The notes beneath the pieces were generated by a model that was not told the DNA's origin, did not search any database, and worked only from the letters and a program-made list of their open reading frames with translations. The translations under genes were made by a program, and so were the position numbers. DNA of 64,000 nucleotides from Bacteroidia bacterium (GTDB lineage Bacteria > Bacteroidota > Bacteroidia > J057), in the NCBI GenBank assembly GCA_022760475.1, contig JALEFZ010000089.1, positions 62,001-126,000 on the forward strand, in the 5' to 3' direction. Positions 51,701 through 60,441 of this stretch are shown here, one piece after another (within the stretch, counting starts at the first letter, position 1; each line of letters begins with the position of its first letter).

Positions 51701-53382
51701 GACCTTGGCTTCTAATGATTCCGGCTATTTGCCTGTGCTTTTTTTCATGTAGAAAAGTAAAACAAGCCCAGCGTGGGCTTATTGCAGATCACGCAATGGT
51801 GGTATCCGCGCATCCTGAAGCTTCCAGGGTTGGAATTGAAATTTTAAAGAAAGGAGGCAATGCCATAGATGCGGCAGTTGCGGTTCAATTCGCACTGGCT
51901 GTAACTTATCCACGTGCAGGAAACATAGGAGGAGGAGGATTCATGCTGGCGAGGATGGCTGATGGTCGTACCTATGCGCTGGATTTTCGGGAAAAAGCTC
52001 CTTCCAGGGCAGATCGGGACATGTACCTGGACTCTACGGGTCAGGTCATCAAGGATTTGAGTTGGTTGGGCCACCTTGCCGTGGGGGTTCCTGGTACGGT
52101 AGCCGGAGCCAAGGCTGCCCATGACTCCCTGGGGAAACTCAGTTGGCCTGAGGTCGTGGAGCCTGCGATTCGCCTTGCCGAGGGGGGATTTGCCCTTACA
52201 GCAAAAGGGGCCAAATCATATAAAGGAAAACAAGATAAATTTTTAGGATACAATACCCGGCCTAATATTTTTGCTGTCCAAAAAGACTGGAAAGAAGGAG
52301 ATAGGATAATTCAAAAAGACCTGGCAAGAAGCCTGAAAAGTATTCAGGATGAAGGAGAAAAAGCCTTTTATCAGGGCTGGATAGCTGATAGCCTGGTGGC
52401 AGAAATGGAAAGAGGCGGAGGGCTCATTAGCCATGAAGATTTGTTGGCCTACGAAGCGGTCTGGCGTAAACCTGTAAGGGGCTTATACCGAGGGCATGAA
52501 ATCATCAGCATGCCGCCTCCTTCCAGTGGAGGAATTGCCCTGCTACAAATGCTGGAAATGGTAGAAAACTTTCCATTGGGAGAATACAGCTATAAGGGAG
52601 CCAAAATGGTTCATTTAATGGTGGAGGCAGAAAGAAGGGTCTATGCCGACAGGTCTAAGCATTTGGGGGACCCTGATTTCTATGCTGTTCCCAGAGAAGG
52701 CTTGCTAACTGAAGCCTATCTCAAAGAAAGAATGGCAGACTTTAATCCTGATCAAGCTACTCCCAGCGATCTTGTAGAAGCAGGTAATCCCACTAAGGAA
52801 TCGGAGCAAACTACTCATTTTTCTATTGTAGATAGCATGGGGAATGCGGTATCAATTACGACTACCTTGAATGGAAGCTACGGAAGTTGTGTAATTGCTG
52901 GAGGAACGGGGTTCTTCTTAAATAATGAAATGGATGATTTCAGTTCCAAGCCTGGAGTGCCAAACTTTTACGGGCTTTTGGGTTCTGAAGCCAATTCAAT
53001 CGTAGCGGGTAAGAGAATGTTGAGTTCAATGACCCCCACGATTGTAACTAAAAATGACTCCCTATTGATGGTGGTAGGAACTCCGGGGGGATCTACGATC
53101 ATAACTTCTGTCTTTCAAAACATCGTCAATGTAATTGATTTTGGCCTTCCTATGCAGGCATCTGTTGCGGAGGGAAGGTTTCACCATCAATGGAAACCGG
53201 ATACCATCCGAATAGATACAGCTGCCTTGCACCCCAGGGTCATCAATAAACTGGAGGAAATGGGACATGTCGTGAAGCCACGTTCGCCCATCGGAAGGGT
53301 CGATGCGATCCTGGTCTTGCCTGATGGCAGACTTGAGGGTGGAGCCGATCCCCGAGGAGATGATAAATCAATGGGATTTTGA
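51697..53382 (+). CDS. ggt: Gamma-glutamyltransferase (lipoprotein)
   Basis: A 561-residue GGT that cleaves the gamma-glutamyl bond of glutathione and related compounds. A lipoprotein signal (AICLCFFSCRK) places it in the periplasm or on a membrane surface. The large-subunit start has GGNAIDAAVAVQFAL and GGGGFMLAR. Autoprocessing would occur before the nucleophile Thr372 in EQTTHFSIVD, giving the small subunit with ITTTLNGSYGS, NNEMDDFSSKP and MLSSMTPTIV. All key residues appear present. It is translationally coupled to the membrane protein upstream and overlaps the convergent acyltransferase gene by 15 bp. Confidence 0.94.
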   Translation: MRPWLLMIPAICLCFFSCRKVKQAQRGLIADHAMVVSAHPEASRVGIEILKKGGNAIDAAVAVQFALAVTYPRAGNIGGGGFMLARMADGRTYALDFREKAPSRADRDMYLDSTGQVIKDLSWLGHLAVGVPGTVAGAKAAHDSLGKLSWPEVVEPAIRLAEGGFALTAKGAKSYKGKQDKFLGYNTRPNIFAVQKDWKEGDRIIQKDLARSLKSIQDEGEKAFYQGWIADSLVAEMERGGGLISHEDLLAYEAVWRKPVRGLYRGHEIISMPPPSSGGIALLQMLEMVENFPLGEYSYKGAKMVHLMVEAERRVYADRSKHLGDPDFYAVPREGLLTEAYLKERMADFNPDQATPSDLVEAGNPTKESEQTTHFSIVDSMGNAVSITTTLNGSYGSCVIAGGTGFFLNNEMDDFSSKPGVPNFYGLLGSEANSIVAGKRMLSSMTPTIVTKNDSLLMVVGTPGGSTIITSVFQNIVNVIDFGLPMQASVAEGRFHHQWKPDTIRIDTAALHPRVINKLEEMGHVVKPRSPIGRVDAILVLPDGRLEGGADPRGDDKSMGF

Positions 53383-54771
53383 GGTTTTCTGCTTGAACCA
53401 AGAGGAAAACATCAGGGTATGTATGGCGATTACTACGAATAAAATTCCGAAGACTAAGGCCAATACAGCTTTACTAGGCCCTACTCCAAAAATGAAGTCG
53501 AAGGATGAGAATATGGCTGAGAAGCACAGAAAATCAACCATCAGCGACCTATTGGCGGATTTGTACCAAATGAATAGTATGGCCATGGCCTCTAGCAGCA
53601 TAACATAATTCACCAATTGTTCTAGCCAGATCGGAGATTCAGAAAGGTCAAGTAGAAAGATGGAGGTCAGCAGAAAAACGGACATGGCTGAAAGGAGAAT
53701 GTAAACCCATCCTTTTTTCCTTAGGTGATGAATCCCCAATAGGATCTTTCCTGATAGTTTGTCTACCAAAAATCCAAGAGGAAGGCTAAACAATAAGCAT
53801 CCAACTCCGATCAGTCCAACTAATAGCTTTTGATCGGGGAATGTTTCCATGAGTCCCTCAAATGGCACAAAATGAACCAAAAGTATGGCGTAGCTAAAGC
53901 GACCAATCCATCCCAGTCCTTTGTTGATGGTTTTTTTTGTAAAATCGTATCTATCGAAGAAAATGAATAAGGAGTAAAATAATCCTAATCCTGCTACTGC
54001 CTTAAAGGTTCCTGCCAACATGCCTAGGAATGGAACTTTTAGGCTAAAAATCCCCATAGCATAAATCCCTACTGATCCCAGGAAAATATAGATTGGTCTT
54101 AGGATAGGTGACTCATTGGAATAGAAAAATTTTGCCAGAATCATTCCCAAAGAAAATTCCATCATCCTGGGACCTATAAATAGTCCTTGTTCCCAATAGA
54201 AAATACTTTCAGTAAACATTACCCCTTCACTTCCCAGGTACTTACTCACTAAAACTATTACAAGAGAAATCAATAAGAATATAGGAGTGGAAGTCTTCTT
54301 GAAGAGCCAATAAAACCATGGAAAAATCAGGTAAAATTGTAGGATTGGCCAGAAAACCCACCATGAAGGATTGAGGTAGGCGAAGGTTTCGTCTGTGAAG
54401 CCAAAGCCCCAAAGCCTGAAAAAAGTAGATCCATTGCTCACCAATTCAAATTCACTCTTGTAGAAGAATTGGAAGATGCCCAGAAACATCAAAAAGATGA
54501 GAAAGTATAAAGGATATAGGTTGAAGACCTTTTTTTCGAGGAATTCTTTAGGGGCGATTTTGTCTTGTTCCTTTTCCAGGTAATCTGTTGTCAAGCCGAA
54601 ACCAATCAATAGGAAAAATAAGCCTCCCAGGTGTTTTCCTTCAAGTCCTAGGGGGATCATCCATTCGTTTGAGTTTAAGCCCTGGGCTAAATGGAAAATC
54701 ATGATGCCCAAAACACTCAATCCAAGTACCACATCAATCCATCTCAGGTTTGGAACATTAAGTTCGCGCAT
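53368..54771 (-). CDS. Acyltransferase 3 family membrane protein
   Basis: A 467-residue polytopic protein with about 11 TM helices. The N-terminal NLRWIDVVLGLSVLGIMIFH, with the helix-1 Asp and His, matches the acyltransferase-3/OafA layout. FAYLNPSWWVFWPILQFYLIFP and GRFSYAILLVHF are further typical segments. Such proteins O-acetylate or otherwise acylate surface polysaccharides, peptidoglycan or lipids. It is near the polysaccharide locus but separated from it by a strong terminator. It overlaps the ggt gene end to end. Confidence 0.82.
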   Translation of the reverse strand: MRELNVPNLRWIDVVLGLSVLGIMIFHLAQGLNSNEWMIPLGLEGKHLGGLFFLLIGFGLTTDYLEKEQDKIAPKEFLEKKVFNLYPLYFLIFLMFLGIFQFFYKSEFELVSNGSTFFRLWGFGFTDETFAYLNPSWWVFWPILQFYLIFPWFYWLFKKTSTPIFLLISLVIVLVSKYLGSEGVMFTESIFYWEQGLFIGPRMMEFSLGMILAKFFYSNESPILRPIYIFLGSVGIYAMGIFSLKVPFLGMLAGTFKAVAGLGLFYSLFIFFDRYDFTKKTINKGLGWIGRFSYAILLVHFVPFEGLMETFPDQKLLVGLIGVGCLLFSLPLGFLVDKLSGKILLGIHHLRKKGWVYILLSAMSVFLLTSIFLLDLSESPIWLEQLVNYVMLLEAMAILFIWYKSANRSLMVDFLCFSAIFSSFDFIFGVGPSKAVLALVFGILFVVIAIHTLMFSSWFKQKTSKSH

Positions 54772-54900
54772 AAATGAATATTTTTCTTATTAATGACCTA
54801 TTTAGCTTAGGGATTTATGGGAGGGGAATACAAAAATAATACTAGAATAGGCTTTAAGGCCTTTGTTTTTCATGAATGGCCTTCATTTCGGTATAAGCTG

Positions 54901-54941
54901 TAAAAACAAATGAACCATTTCCAAAAATGGAAATGGTTCAT
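54901..54941 (-). terminator. Rho-independent terminator of the wbpB operon
   Basis: A perfect 13-bp stem (54910-54922 with 54929-54941) and a 6-base loop are followed, on the minus strand, by TTGTTTTTA. It lies about 30 bp after the wbpB-like stop and insulates the operon from the acyltransferase gene. Confidence 0.88.
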
Positions 54942-54971
54942 CTATATCTTGACAAAATCTGGAAATAGTCC

Positions 54972-55922
54972 TTACGAAATTCTTTCCATTAGGAATGGGT
55001 GCCCATGTCGGATGTTGCTTGAAACTTCTGAAGAGTAGATGCCGTGTACAACTTCGATGGCAGGTCTTGCCATGGCAGTTGTGAATCCGTTTCCTGCCAG
55101 GGTATTTTCGTATACGCGGGTATGCAGGTCGGTAAAACCACCTGAAAACTCAATTTCCTCGCCATTAACAGTGATTGAACGATAAGTTGGCTGGCCTTTG
55201 TCTACCATTTCTTGTGGGAGATCTGTTTTATCAATGGAAAGGAACCAGGTAACGTCTGCATTTTCCAACTCCATGAATCCACTCATTTTTGTTTTTTCCT
55301 TCAGGTATACATCAGAAGAAGTTTGCTTACCAAACATCCACATCAGCATATCAAAAAAGTGAATTCCAATATTGGCAGCTACCCCACCTGATTTGCTCAC
55401 ATCTCCTTTCCAGGAGTACATGTACCAGGGACCTCTGGAGGTTATGTAAGACAAGTTTACCTGATAACGCTTTCCTGAGGTATCATTAGCGATTCTGTTC
55501 TTCAATTCAATCAGGGAAGGGTGAACCCTTAGTTGAAGAATGGTATAGATGCTGCCACCAGAATCTTCTTCAAGTCTTTGAAGGGCATCCAATTGCCATG
55601 GATTCACGACAAGTGGCTTTTCACATATGGCAGATGCTCCCAACCTTAAAGCCAGGCGACAGTGGGCATCATGCAGGTAATTTGGGGTACAAATGGTCAA
55701 GTAGTCTATTCCGCCTCTTTCATCCCTACGAATTCTTTCCAGGTGTCTATCAAAGCGCTCAAATTCTGTGAAAAATGAACACTGAGGAAAATATCTGTCC
55801 AAAATTCCGACGGAGTCATGGGGGTCAAGGGCGGCAACAAGAACATTGTTTGTGTCTTGAATTGCTTTTAAATGTCTAGGAGCAATATATCCTGCTGCTC
55901 CAGTTAGGGCAAATTTCTTCAT
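54972..55922 (-). CDS. wbpB: UDP-GlcNAc-uronate 3-oxidase (WbpB/WlbA-like, Gfo/Idh/MocA family)
   Basis: A 316-residue NAD-dependent oxidoreductase. The N-terminal FALTGAAGYIAPRHLKAI with DPHDSVGILDRYFP and FERFDRH is characteristic of WbpB/WlbA, which oxidises C3 of UDP-N-acetylglucosaminuronate on the way to UDP-2,3-diacetamido-uronic acids. The conserved Lys lies in ICEKPLVVNPWQL, and the substrate-side GGVAANIGIHFFDMLMW is present. It is the last gene of a four-gene operon behind a UDP-GlcNAc 2-epimerase-type gene. The partner aminotransferase (WbpE) and acetyltransferase (WbpD) are not in the window. Confidence 0.88.
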   Translation of the reverse strand: MKKFALTGAAGYIAPRHLKAIQDTNNVLVAALDPHDSVGILDRYFPQCSFFTEFERFDRHLERIRRDERGGIDYLTICTPNYLHDAHCRLALRLGASAICEKPLVVNPWQLDALQRLEEDSGGSIYTILQLRVHPSLIELKNRIANDTSGKRYQVNLSYITSRGPWYMYSWKGDVSKSGGVAANIGIHFFDMLMWMFGKQTSSDVYLKEKTKMSGFMELENADVTWFLSIDKTDLPQEMVDKGQPTYRSITVNGEEIEFSGGFTDLHTRVYENTLAGNGFTTAMARPAIEVVHGIYSSEVSSNIRHGHPFLMERIS

Positions 55923-55954
55923 GAGTAGACGCGCTTTTAAAATATGCCTGATAA

Positions 55955-57112
55955 TCAGGCAGGAATCATTTCTTTTGATTCCAGAAATTTAATGATTTCT
56001 ATGATTGTAATATCAGCAGATTTACCTTCTCCAAAAGTTTCTTGCAATTTTTCGGTAAAAGTATGGCCCTGAGCAGTCATTTTTTCCCAATGTTGTACTG
56101 CATTCATGATTTTCTCCGGATCTGCACCTGTGATGATATTGCCTCCTGCCTCAACAGTTTCTGTCCATTCGGTTTCATCTCTCATGGTCACACAGGGGCA
56201 CTCCAGGAAGAAAGCTTCCTTCTGCAAGCCTCCTGAATCAGTTAGGGCCATTTTGGCACCTCCAATCAACTGGACCATGTCCAGGTAACCCAGGGGTTCG
56301 AGGATGATCAGGTTTTCAGCAGCTTTCCAGTCTGGCAAGACGTTTGGAAGGATGTGCTTCGTGCGCGGATGCATAGGGAATACTACTGGAAGATGCTCCG
56401 TAGCGATTTTATTGAAGGAGTTCATGATGTGGGTCAAGCGCTGTGGATCATTGGTGTTTTCAGCTCTGTGACAGGTAGCAATGGCATAGCTACCCTTTTC
56501 CAAATTCAGCTTTTCCAGAATGGTAGATTTCTTTTCTGCCAATTTTGAATTAAGCATCACCGTATCATACATGATGTCCCCACTGGATATGGTTCGAGAC
56601 TCCAAACCTTCGTTTTTAAGGTTGGCGATGGCAGTTGGGGTAGGAGCGAGGAGAAGGTCCGAAACATGATCAGACATGATGCGGTTTACTTCTTCTGGCA
56701 TCTTGCGGTTAAAACTTCTCAATCCTGCCTCGATATGAGCGATGGGGATATGAAGTTTGGCTGCAGCCAAGGCACCTGCGATGGTAGAGTTTGTATCACC
56801 AAAGATGACTAACATATCAGGCTTTTCATCCATGAGGATCTTTTCGATGCCTTCCAGCATCTTGCCTGTCTGAACGCCATGAGGTCCAGAACCTACTCCC
56901 AGGTTGATGTCCGGATGGGGAATCTCCAACTCGTCAAAGAATATATCAGACATTCCGTGGTCATAATGCTGACCGGTATGGATGATGTAATGGTCGACCT
57001 GAGTGGAAGATGAGCCCTCATTGAAGACTTCAATGGCCTTTACAAGGGGAGCAAGTTTGATGAATTGGGGCCTGGCTCCAACCAGACTCATCAGCTTAAT
57101 CTTAGTTGACAT
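55955..57112 (-). CDS. wecB: UDP-N-acetylglucosamine 2-epimerase, non-hydrolysing (WecB/WbpI-like)
   Basis: A 385-residue GT-B-fold epimerase. Key segments are LVGARPQFIKLAPL, HTGQHYDHGMSDIFFDEL, VFGDTNSTIAGALAA, IAHIEAGLRSF, MPEEVNRIMSDHVSDLL and LTDSGGLQKEAFFLECPCVT with MRDETEWTETVEAGG. The usual product is UDP-ManNAc. Next to a WbpB-like oxidase it could instead be WbpI, which epimerises the diacetamido-uronate nucleotide. Sequence by eye does not separate the two. It overlaps the upstream membrane gene by 11 bp. Confidence 0.92.
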   Translation of the reverse strand: MSTKIKLMSLVGARPQFIKLAPLVKAIEVFNEGSSSTQVDHYIIHTGQHYDHGMSDIFFDELEIPHPDINLGVGSGPHGVQTGKMLEGIEKILMDEKPDMLVIFGDTNSTIAGALAAAKLHIPIAHIEAGLRSFNRKMPEEVNRIMSDHVSDLLLAPTPTAIANLKNEGLESRTISSGDIMYDTVMLNSKLAEKKSTILEKLNLEKGSYAIATCHRAENTNDPQRLTHIMNSFNKIATEHLPVVFPMHPRTKHILPNVLPDWKAAENLIILEPLGYLDMVQLIGGAKMALTDSGGLQKEAFFLECPCVTMRDETEWTETVEAGGNIITGADPEKIMNAVQHWEKMTAQGHTFTEKLQETFGEGKSADITIIEIIKFLESKEMIPA

Positions 57113-58358
57113 CTTGTTTGATTTTTATCACTACGAATTTTTCTGCCACGAATCCCAGCCAGACAGTGATGAAAGGCAGGGTAAGAACTACATATCTGTT
57201 GATGGCCGCCATAAGCGAAGTTCCCCCCAAATACATAAGACTGAAAAGGGCCAATGCAACTATTGAGTAAGGCACCTTTTTCCAGTGGAAATATAGGGGT
57301 ATAAGGCTCATAAACAGACAGAAAAGAAAGAAAATGTTCGAGATTATAAAAAAATATGTATCGAGTTTTTGAGGTTCATAGGTATGTGGGAAATTGAATA
57401 GCATTCGGCCAATATTTGCCACATAATTTTTTGCGTAAGCTTCTGGGTGATTTTTAATATTTTCTACAGCAGCTTCTACATATCTGTCATTGGTTTCTAT
57501 GAAAGTCAGTTCTTCATTACCCAAAACAAACTCAACTTGTTCTTCCGGAAATTTATGTCTCAGGGTATCTACATCCATGGGACTCACCCAATTTCCCCAT
57601 TGACCCTCATAAGGGGCACTCATCCAGTAAAACTGCTCTCCACCATTTGTACCCCCGTAGAATAGTTTACCTGTCAATTGGTAAGTATAACTTAAATAGG
57701 GCATACAGACCACCATTGAAAGGGCAAGTATCAAAGATGTCTGGATACCTTTTTGGTTCCTGGAAATGATTGAATAGGCTATCCCCATAAGGATACCGAC
57801 TATGGCGATGTACGAAAATTGTACCCTTGTGAGTATAAGTAAGCCCAGGGTCAAACTCGCAATGAAGAAATTAACTTTGCTATCCTTTCCCAGATAATGA
57901 ATTTTGATGAAAAAATAGCAGAAGGCCGAGACCATGAGTAAGGCCAAAACTTCCGAGTACAGGAAGGGTATGGTTTTGAGAATAAATGGAGGGTATAGGG
58001 CAAAAACCAGGGTTAAAATCACCACCTTAGGCCCTTCACCAAATATTTTAAGGATTTTATTAACATAAACTACACTTCCCCAGAGGAAGAAAACATTGAA
58101 GAATCGAATCCAGTAAACGGGTATTTTCAGCATTGAGAAAAAGGCAATCACAAGTGGCCAACCAGGACCGTTGATCAAGTCCGGATTGTCTGGATCACCT
58201 GCATAATTGCCCATCAACAAGCGATTGGCATATTTTAGGTATCTGTGTTCATCTCCTGCCAGTTCTGTCGCAGAAGAAAGGAAGATGATACATAAGGTAT
58301 AAAACGGAATAAGAGGCCAATAGGGGATATACTTGTTCAGTCTTTTAAAAAATGTCAT
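57102..58358 (-). CDS. Membrane glycosyltransferase-like protein (GT-C, ArnT/PMT type)
   Basis: A 418-residue protein with about 10 TM helices. The first periplasmic loop carries TELAGDEHRYLKYA, with the acidic DE pair used by GT-C enzymes to activate a lipid-linked sugar acceptor. A ~100-residue hydrophilic segment (about 225-325) lies between later helices. It follows a DPM1-type GT2 gene by 55 bp, a pairing common in systems where GT2 makes a lipid-phosphate sugar and the GT-C transfers it outside the membrane. It could also be a polymerase-like protein. No exact family was recognised. Confidence 0.65.
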   Translation of the reverse strand: MTFFKRLNKYIPYWPLIPFYTLCIIFLSSATELAGDEHRYLKYANRLLMGNYAGDPDNPDLINGPGWPLVIAFFSMLKIPVYWIRFFNVFFLWGSVVYVNKILKIFGEGPKVVILTLVFALYPPFILKTIPFLYSEVLALLMVSAFCYFFIKIHYLGKDSKVNFFIASLTLGLLILTRVQFSYIAIVGILMGIAYSIISRNQKGIQTSLILALSMVVCMPYLSYTYQLTGKLFYGGTNGGEQFYWMSAPYEGQWGNWVSPMDVDTLRHKFPEEQVEFVLGNEELTFIETNDRYVEAAVENIKNHPEAYAKNYVANIGRMLFNFPHTYEPQKLDTYFFIISNIFFLFCLFMSLIPLYFHWKKVPYSIVALALFSLMYLGGTSLMAAINRYVVLTLPFITVWLGFVAEKFVVIKIKQDVN

Positions 58359-58413
58359 TCGCTACCAAATATTTGGCTGATTGCTGCCTCATGGGCAGCA
58401 TGGTTAAAAATCC

Positions 58414-59520
58414 CTAAGCGTTCTCTTTGTCTTCCAACTTCTGAATTCGCTCTACCTGTGCAGTATTGATGTGGAAGAGTTCGTCGAAGTATCTTTTGTT
58501 TTGAAGAGAAACAAATCCTGTACTTAAGAATTGAAGGGCTACCACTAGGCAGATACCTCCTACGAAGAACGCATGTGGCCTTTGCTTGAATACTTCTGCT
58601 ACAGCCATGGTGAACCTGCTGTCAAAAAATTCTCCATTGGACTCTACCAAGGGATAAATTTCAAAAACATTGACAAATGTCCAGCCAATCATATAAAAAG
58701 CCAGCATCAGCAGGATGCCTCCAATCAACATAAATGGGCCATAAGGCCTGAAGATGAAGCTGGTCATCAGACCTGCAATGATCCCCTTGAAGATCTTGAT
58801 GCTCGAAGTTCTCGCAGGGGCTTCTTCCTGAAAACTCCAGTCAAGATGTGCAGGAATTTCTATGATTTTGGCTCTGAGAATCAGGGCCTTAAAGATGATC
58901 TCAGGATTGATTGAAAATGTATTGGATTTCAAGTTTACCTTCCTGATAAACGAGCGTTTGTAAGCCCTTACCATGGCAGTGAAAGTCTTGATATCGGTAT
59001 TTGGGGCAGAGAAGTTCATCATGCGATTGACCACTTTGGACAGGGTCAATCGGAGGAAAGGTACTTTGGTATTCTTTCCACCTTTCATGTAGGGAGAGGC
59101 CAGAACCATGTCAGCATCTTGCTCCACAGCTTTGTTGACGAGCCTTTCGATGTGGTCAATAGAATAACTAAGATCGAGGTCCATGACCACGATGTAATCG
59201 CCTTTGGCGTTGGCAAAACCTGTCCTCAAGGCTCCCCCCAAATTTTTATTGCTCGGATGGTGAATGATCCTTACATGGTCATGCTCGGCAGCAAAGGCAT
59301 CCGCCAACTCTGCTGTATTGTCCTTGCTACCATCATTTACAATCAATAATTCAAAGGTATATTTGTGATTGAGACCATTCATATAGTCCCAAAGAACTTT
59401 CATATTTTTTGAAATGATGGCCTCTTCATTGTAGGCGGGGGCAAGGACTGTAATCATTGGAAGAATCGTTTTCTTGGACTCTTCTGTATTTGACGAGTAG
59501 GCAAAATCTGTTGTTTGCAT
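58414..59520 (-). CDS. Glycosyltransferase family 2 (polyprenyl-phosphate sugar synthase, DPM1/GtrB type)
   Basis: A 368-residue enzyme. The N-terminal GT2 domain has ITVLAPAYNEEAII, LLIVNDGSKDNT, NLGGALRTGFANAKGDYIVV and the metal-binding DLDLSYSIDHI. Two C-terminal TM helices (about 260-282 and 325-345) anchor it in the inner membrane. This architecture belongs to enzymes that charge undecaprenyl phosphate with a hexose. It is the first gene of the minus-strand operon GT2 - GT-C - epimerase - oxidase. Confidence 0.87.
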   Translation of the reverse strand: MQTTDFAYSSNTEESKKTILPMITVLAPAYNEEAIISKNMKVLWDYMNGLNHKYTFELLIVNDGSKDNTAELADAFAAEHDHVRIIHHPSNKNLGGALRTGFANAKGDYIVVMDLDLSYSIDHIERLVNKAVEQDADMVLASPYMKGGKNTKVPFLRLTLSKVVNRMMNFSAPNTDIKTFTAMVRAYKRSFIRKVNLKSNTFSINPEIIFKALILRAKIIEIPAHLDWSFQEEAPARTSSIKIFKGIIAGLMTSFIFRPYGPFMLIGGILLMLAFYMIGWTFVNVFEIYPLVESNGEFFDSRFTMAVAEVFKQRPHAFFVGGICLVVALQFLSTGFVSLQNKRYFDELFHINTAQVERIQKLEDKENA

Positions 59521-60031
59521 CCTTATTTACTTTTGGTAAATAAAGCGAGCCATTGAGCTGCTTTTCCTGAAAATCTTTACAATAGAATTAATAACTGAAG
59601 CAGGAGACTGCATCATGAATTATATATATTCAGAGAATTTCTAGTGAAAGAACCGCCTAAGGGAGATAATCCTTGGGAGTATCCGGCGATCATGATTAGA
59701 GCTTATCTAATTTATGTGCCTGGAATTAAATGATGTCGTGTGCAGATTCTGAGCAAAAAAACACAATAGCTTTCGCGTTTGGAAAAGGAATTTTGTTCAA
59801 CTATCAGTTTAATTACCTGATAAGTAATATTTGCAACCTCATTGGTTTAGCCCTATTAGGTTCAAATATCATCCCATCAAGATCTGCTTTAATTTCCATT
59901 CAATTTCCTTTGCATTATAGCCTGGTTTTTTGGGGAATTGCTGTGGAAACTAATGCTATTCTTACAAGCACCTTGCCAAAAATTATTTATAGGGGTAGGC
60001 GGGTAAACTTCATTTTGACTTGTATGCACCG

Positions 60032-60059
60032 TCCACCAAAGCCATCATAGGCTGGTGGA
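60032..60059 (+). other. Bulged hairpin in the polysaccharide intergenic region
   Basis: A 7-bp plus 3-bp stem (60032-60038 with 60053-60059, 60041-60043 with 60050-60052), a 2-base bulge and a 6-base loop. No T-run follows, so it is not a standard terminator. Confidence 0.4.
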
Positions 60060-60187
60060 TCATCCTAAATCATGTTAGGCTCTACAATTCATGGCTTCTT
60101 CCGCACTATTCAATGTTAGAATCTTACAATTCAAGGTACTAAAAAGAAGGTTCAGTCAAGGCGAAATTATTCTTTGCCCAAATTTTA

Positions 60188-60195
60188 TACTTTTG
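60188..60195 (+). promoter_or_regulatory. Bacteroidota -7 box TACTTTTG upstream of the Wza-like gene
   Basis: An exact TAnnTTTG match lies about 245 bp before the Wza-like start. A TTTG at 60173-60176 is closer than the usual -33 spacing. If used, the mRNA would have a leader of roughly 240 nt. Confidence 0.35.
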
Positions 60196-60441
60196 TCGCT
60201 GCTACTCTTCCCCCTAAAAGGCAGGCTTTATGTAAAAAGCACATGAAATTATTGCCTAAACGTTCTTCTCAAATTATCCCGGACAACTACAGCTTGTGGG
60301 AGTGACTAATATTTATTTTTCTATTCAAAGTAATATGTTCTGCCAGATTGGACCATTTATTGATAGAAAAATATTCAAATTAGACCCGTCGTTCTTCTCA
60401 TCATTTCATTTTCCATACACAACTTATTGATACTGAATAAT

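Larger units (their letters stand above)
59521..60441. other. 0.9-kb non-coding region between two polysaccharide operons
   Basis: A divergent intergenic region with no credible gene. The one open frame (59730-60050) lacks family resemblance and has atypical composition. The region contains a bulged hairpin (60032-60059) and a -7 box (60188-60195), and must hold promoters for both operons. Its length suggests a regulated leader. Confidence 0.55.

Noticed and set aside
59730-60050. A 106-codon open frame in the polysaccharide intergenic region
   Set aside because: No recognisable domain, no start context, and it fails to match the codon style of the neighbouring genes. Treated as non-coding.
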